Translations under genes and position numbers: made by a program
Shown here: one piece after another, positions 49,758-53,463 of the stretch
Position numbering within the stretch: position 1 is the first letter of the stretch
Layout: the number at the start of each line of letters is the position of its first letter
Assembly: GCF_902463975.1 (NCBI RefSeq)
Contig: NZ_CABQHJ010000019.1
Location: forward strand, 1-53,463
Source: Phascolarctobacterium_A sp902463975
GTDB taxonomy: Bacteria > Bacillota > Negativicutes > Acidaminococcales > Acidaminococcaceae
Length of the DNA stretch: 53,463 nucleotides
Reading direction: 5' to 3'
The notes under the pieces: model-generated
Database searches by the model: none
Told to the model about the DNA's origin: nothing
Seen by the model: the letters and a program-made list of their open reading frames with translations, nothing else

Positions 49758-52412
49758 ATGTGTGAAGAGCATAATATCCCTAAGGTTTATGATCCTGCTT
49801 CCGTAGAGAAGAAATGGTATAAATTCTGGGAAGAGCATCGTTATTTTCATGCCGAAGTAGAAGAGGGCAAGGAAGCCTTCAGTATTGTTATCCCCCCACC
49901 GAATATCACCGGTCAGCTGCATATGGGCCATGCACTGGATAATACCCTGCAGGATATCCTGATCCGCTGGCACCGCATGATGGGCCACAACACTCTGTGG
50001 ATGCCCGGCTATGACCATGCAGGTCTGGCAACCCAGATTAAGGTTGAAGAGGTTATCAAAAAAGAGGAAGGCAAAACCCGTTATGACCTGGGCCGCGAAG
50101 AGTTCCTGAAACGCGTTTGGGAATGGAAGGAGCAATATGGCGACCGCATTATCAACCAGCTGAAGCATCTGGGCGTTTCCTGCGACTGGGAGCGTAAGCG
50201 CTTTACTATGGATGAAGGTTGCTCCAAGGCTGTTCGCGAGGTTTTCTGCACTCTGTTTGAAAAGGGCCTGATTTACAAAGGCACCCGTATCACCAACTGG
50301 TGTGTAAACTGCAACACCGCACTGAGCGATATCGAGGTTGAGCATAAGGATGACCCGGGCCATCTCTGGTACATCAACTACCCTGTAGTTGAAGAAGAAG
50401 GCCGCAGCCTGATGATTGCTACCACCCGTCCGGAAACTCTGCCCGGCGATACTGCAGTAGCAGTTAATCCGGAGGACCCGCGTTATGGCGACCTGGTTGG
50501 CAAAACCCTGCGTCTGCCGACTACCGACAGAATTATTCCTATCATCGCTGATAGCTATGTTGATACCAAATTCGGTACCGGCGCTGTAAAAATTACTCCG
50601 TCCCATGATCCTAACGACTATGAGATGGGTATCCGCCACAATCTGCCGAGCATCGTTGTTATCGGCATGGACGGCATTATGACTAAAGAAGCAGGCAAAT
50701 ACGAAGGCATGACCCGTGAGGAATGCCGTAAGGCTATCGTTGCCGACCTGAAGGCTGACGGCTATCTGGTTAAGGTTGAAGAGCATTCCCATGCTGTTGG
50801 TCACTGCCAACGCTGCGGCCATGCTGTTGAATCTCAGGTTTCCACCCAATGGTTCGTTAAGATGGAGCCTTTGGTTAAGGCTGCTGTGGACTGCGTTGAA
50901 GACGGCCGTACACAATTTGTACCGGAACGCTTCACCAAAACCTATACCGGCTGGATGGATAATATCCGTGACTGGTGTATCTCCCGTCAGATTTGGTGGG
51001 GCCACCGCATTCCTGTATGGTACTGCGATGACTGCGGCGAAATGAGCGCCAGCCGCACCGATTTGACTGTCTGCCCGAAATGCGGCAGCGCACATATCCA
51101 TCAGGACGAGGACGCACTGGACACCTGGTTCAGCTCCGCTCTGTGGCCGTTCTCTACTATGGGCTGGCCGGATAAGACTCCGCTCTTAAAGCAATTCTAT
51201 CCGACAAGCGTGCTCGTAACCGGTTACGATATCATCTTCTTCTGGGTTGCACGTATGCTGATTATGGGTATGGAATTCATGCATGAGATTCCGTTCGACA
51301 AGGTATTCATCCATGGTCTGGTTCGCGACAGCCAAGGCCGCAAGATGTCCAAATCTCTGGGCAACGGCATCGACCCGCTAGAGGTTATTGACCAATACGG
51401 CGCCGATACATTGCGCTTCATGCTGATTACTGGCAACACCCCGGGCAACGATATGCGCTTCTACTGGGAGCGTGTAGAGGCAACCCGTAATTTTGCCAAC
51501 AAAATCTGGAACGCTTCCCGTTTCGCTCTGATGAACATGGAAGGCTACGATGCCAACGCTAAGCTGGCTCCGTATACCTTGGCTGATAAATGGATTCTGT
51601 CCCGTCTGCAGCACACCGCTAAGAGCGTTACCGAAATGCTGGAGAAGTTCGAGCTGGGCGAAGCTGGCCGCATGATTTACGACTTCATCTGGGGCGAGGT
51701 TTGCGACTGGTATATCGAGCTTGCTAAACCGCGTCTGTATAATAAAGAAAACGCTGAAGAGCGTGCAACCGCACAGCATGTTCTGGCAACCGTACTGACC
51801 AGCGCTATGCAGCTGCTGCATCCGTACATGCCGTTCATCACCGAGGAAATTTACCAATGCCTGCCGCATGAAGCAGAAAGCATTATGATTTCCAAGTGGC
51901 CTGAGGCTGACGAAGCTCTGATGGACGACGAGGCAGAACGCCTGATGGGCGCAATCATGGAAAGCATCAAGGCTATCCGTAACATGCGTGCAGAAGTTAA
52001 CGTACCGCCCGGAAAGAAGGTTCCGGCAACCATGCTGGCTGCAGCAGATTTGAAGGACGGTATCGAGGCTAACGCCGACTACATCCACCTGATGGGCGCT
52101 ATCAGCGAGCTGACTGTGCTGGCTGACAACGCTGCTAAACCGGAAAATGCTATGGCTGCAGTTGTAGCAGGCATTGAGGTTTATCTGCCGCTGGCAGGCC
52201 TGATTGATGTCGAGAAGGAAAATGCCCGCCTGAACAAAGAGCTGGCTGCTATCGACAAGGAGCTGAGCCGTGTTGAAGGCAAGCTGGGCAACGCCGGTTT
52301 CCTGGCTAAAGCACCTGAGGCTGTTATCGAAAAGGAAAAGGCTAAGGCTGAAGAGCTGAATGGTAAGAAGGCTGCGATTAACGAGCGCCTGGAATACCTG
52401 AAGACCTTATAA
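49758..52412 (+). CDS. valS: valyl-tRNA synthetase
   Basis: 884 residues, class I synthetase. HIGH motif HMGH at 55-58, an editing domain in the middle, KMSKS at 529-533, anticodon-binding domain and a C-terminal coiled coil rich in Lys/Glu. It charges tRNA-Val and edits threonine. The start at 49758 has AAGGAGG. The frame is open earlier but within the T-box. Typical length and gene order with a T-box. Confidence 0.98.
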   Translation: MCEEHNIPKVYDPASVEKKWYKFWEEHRYFHAEVEEGKEAFSIVIPPPNITGQLHMGHALDNTLQDILIRWHRMMGHNTLWMPGYDHAGLATQIKVEEVIKKEEGKTRYDLGREEFLKRVWEWKEQYGDRIINQLKHLGVSCDWERKRFTMDEGCSKAVREVFCTLFEKGLIYKGTRITNWCVNCNTALSDIEVEHKDDPGHLWYINYPVVEEEGRSLMIATTRPETLPGDTAVAVNPEDPRYGDLVGKTLRLPTTDRIIPIIADSYVDTKFGTGAVKITPSHDPNDYEMGIRHNLPSIVVIGMDGIMTKEAGKYEGMTREECRKAIVADLKADGYLVKVEEHSHAVGHCQRCGHAVESQVSTQWFVKMEPLVKAAVDCVEDGRTQFVPERFTKTYTGWMDNIRDWCISRQIWWGHRIPVWYCDDCGEMSASRTDLTVCPKCGSAHIHQDEDALDTWFSSALWPFSTMGWPDKTPLLKQFYPTSVLVTGYDIIFFWVARMLIMGMEFMHEIPFDKVFIHGLVRDSQGRKMSKSLGNGIDPLEVIDQYGADTLRFMLITGNTPGNDMRFYWERVEATRNFANKIWNASRFALMNMEGYDANAKLAPYTLADKWILSRLQHTAKSVTEMLEKFELGEAGRMIYDFIWGEVCDWYIELAKPRLYNKENAEERATAQHVLATVLTSAMQLLHPYMPFITEEIYQCLPHEAESIMISKWPEADEALMDDEAERLMGAIMESIKAIRNMRAEVNVPPGKKVPATMLAAADLKDGIEANADYIHLMGAISELTVLADNAAKPENAMAAVVAGIEVYLPLAGLIDVEKENARLNKELAAIDKELSRVEGKLGNAGFLAKAPEAVIEKEKAKAEELNGKKAAINERLEYLKTL

Positions 52413-52453
52413 GACTGACTGAAGTGATTTTTGTTACATTTTAGACAGTTTGG

Positions 52454-52491
52454 GAGAGCTACCGTAAAATTTGCGGTAGCTCTCTTTTTTT
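52454..52491 (+). terminator. terminator after valS
   Basis: GAGAGCTACCG pairs with CGGTAGCTCTC, then seven T. Confidence 0.92.
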
Positions 52492-52541
52492 GCAGAAAGG
52501 GTGTGTTATAATAAAGTTAATAAATATAGGGAGGCGTGGAC

Positions 52542-53207
52542 ATGAAAAAGGTATTAGCTTTAGGTGCGAGTGTAGCAATGCTGCTGAGCTTTACGCTGCA
52601 GGCAGAGGCTGGTTTTAACTTGGGTAATATTGCCAACAAGATTGCCAATAAGGCTGTGGACAGTGCAATGCATTCCGGTAGCAAAAAGACGGATAGCAGT
52701 AAGAAGAGCGAACAAGGCATGACTAAAGAAGAGCGTGCAGATGCAGCTGCGGCAAAGCAGGGCGTTAAAATTACCCGAACTAAGGTTGATGGTTCTGTGC
52801 CGACTGCTTTTTATGGCGAGCTGGACCCGCTGCCTCCTGATGCATTTGAGGAGCGCCCGGATTGGTTTGATAACCGTACCAACATTTATGTGATGACAAA
52901 CGCGCGCCTTGTAGCGGAATATGAAAATATGGATAAATGGCGTACTCATGCCAAGGAGACTGGCATTGGCTGGGTAGAGCCTGATATGTGCCGTTATGAG
53001 GAGCTGGGTGATGAAATTCAGCACCGCATAACTGCTCTGGAGCGTTATGGCCATAATGTTGAAGCGGGCTGGCTGGATATGGCCAGTGACAGTGCGAGAA
53101 ATGAAACCTATAAGCGTGCTGTGGCAAGCAACATTGAACCGCTGCGCAAGTATGGTTTAGGGCTGAAAACATCGGCATTGCCCGGTTATCATCCGGAGAG
53201 AAATTAA
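52542..53207 (+). CDS. exported protein of unknown function
   Basis: 221 residues. N-terminal signal peptide (KKVLALGASVAMLLSFTLQAEA) cleaved probably after AEA near residue 21. A Lys/Ser-rich linker and a soluble domain with ITRTKVDGSVPTAFYGELD follow. It is probably periplasmic. The ATG at 52542 has GGAGG seven bases upstream. A TATAAT at 52507-52512 is a plausible -10 box. Family not recognised. Confidence 0.7.
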   Translation: MKKVLALGASVAMLLSFTLQAEAGFNLGNIANKIANKAVDSAMHSGSKKTDSSKKSEQGMTKEERADAAAAKQGVKITRTKVDGSVPTAFYGELDPLPPDAFEERPDWFDNRTNIYVMTNARLVAEYENMDKWRTHAKETGIGWVEPDMCRYEELGDEIQHRITALERYGHNVEAGWLDMASDSARNETYKRAVASNIEPLRKYGLGLKTSALPGYHPERN

Positions 53208-53240
53208 AGACTTTGGTAAAAAGCGGTAAGCGAACAATAA

Positions 53241-53262
53241 AAAAGCACGGCGAAAGCCGTGC
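53241..53262. terminator. hairpin with A run on the left
   Basis: GCACGGC, GAAA, GCCGTGC, preceded by six A. On the minus strand it would be a proper terminator. On the plus strand it lacks a T tract but sits where the exported-protein gene should end. Confidence 0.55.
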
Positions 53263-53289
53263 GGAATTTGTGAAATAAGCTAGGTTAGC

Positions 53290-53318
53290 TTGTCAAAAGC
53301 GCTTATCTGTGTTATTAT
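53290..53318 (+). promoter_or_regulatory. promoter running toward the window end
   Basis: TTGTCA (53290-53295), 17-base spacer, TATTAT (53313-53318). No ORF starts before 53463, so at least 140 bases of leader or small RNA follow. Confidence 0.65.
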
Positions 53319-53345
53319 AAGTGTAGAAAAGGTGCTGCCGATAGA

Positions 53346-53411
53346 CGGTTAACCCTTTTGGATTGTTGTTAAAAAATAACCGCTAATCTGCCAGGATTGG
53401 GGCGGTTATTT
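53346..53411 (+). promoter_or_regulatory. leader with two competing hairpins
   Basis: TAACCGC (53377-53383) can pair with GCGGTTA (53402-53408), extended to AAATAACCGC with GCGGTTATTT, or with CGGTTA at 53346-53351. The two pairings exclude each other, as in an attenuator. The following gene lies outside the window. Confidence 0.45.
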
Positions 53412-53463
53412 AGTACCATATAAGTGTAAGAGAAAAAGTATGTTGCTTTACTCTCGCACTTAT

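Overview
The window reads as a chromosomal segment of a diderm, anaerobic Firmicute of the class Negativicutes, most likely a succinate-to-propionate fermenter close to Phascolarctobacterium (Acidaminococcaceae). This is inferred from gene content, not from a database match. The pointers are a Firmicute gene order (tig-clpP-clpX-lon-engB), a T-box leader on valS, many riboswitches, a B12-dependent methylmalonyl-CoA mutase operon and an SLC13-type dicarboxylate carrier.

Layout. 1-8.2 kb: two unknown genes, tRNA-Gly, the proteostasis block tig, clpP, clpX, lon, engB, and an AbrB-family membrane protein. 8.4-8.7 kb: a compact transcription unit with its own promoter and terminator that carries only tiny ORFs. 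8.8-15.8 kb: a cobalamin riboswitch with a long structured leader, a MsrA-like gene without the catalytic cysteine, mutA, mutB and meaB. 16.0-16.3 kb: a second, compact cobalamin riboswitch with a terminator and no gene behind it, pointing into the 3' end of a LysR regulator. 17.6-19.9 kb: three promoters sharing one upstream element, three small proteins with common motifs and a putative dicarboxylate carrier. 20.2-21.3 kb: azlCD. 21.4-28.1 kb: LacI-type regulator, glycerophosphodiesterase, a divergent TRAP transporter and glycerol kinase, plausibly one catabolic set. 28.2-31.4 kb: orphan solute-binding protein behind an ArsR/SmtB-like operator, a CDF metal exporter behind a Ni/Co riboswitch, and an M14 deacylase-like enzyme. 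31.7-33.0 kb: MATE exporter. 33.0-38.6 kb: a third cobalamin riboswitch and a five-gene Dpp/Nik-type ABC importer. 38.7-42.0 kb: a P-type metal ATPase with a very long His/Cys repeat region. 42.1-45.0 kb: feoA-feoA-feoB plus a Cys-rich small protein. 45.1-45.6 kb: seven copies of a palindromic repeat. 45.6-47.1 kb: a ZTP-type riboswitch and an OFA-family transporter. 47.1-48.5 kb: duplicated lipoproteins. 48.6-49.4 kb: a three-gene DUF4160 cassette. 49.4-52.5 kb: T-box and valS. The last kilobase holds a secreted protein gene and a promoter with switch-like hairpins that runs off the window.

Two themes connect the segment. One is propionate metabolism: succinate import (inferred), methylmalonyl-CoA mutase with its MeaB chaperone, and B12 or cobalt supply controlled by cobalamin. 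The other is metal homeostasis: Ni/Co riboswitch plus CDF, metal ATPase, Feo, and metal-type operators. The most unusual feature is a family of tiny genes: 18-25 residue peptides and 59-65 residue proteins at 8.5 kb and 17.7-18.6 kb. They are linked by shared promoter or leader sequence and by shared sequence motifs, and one group sits beside the carrier gene.
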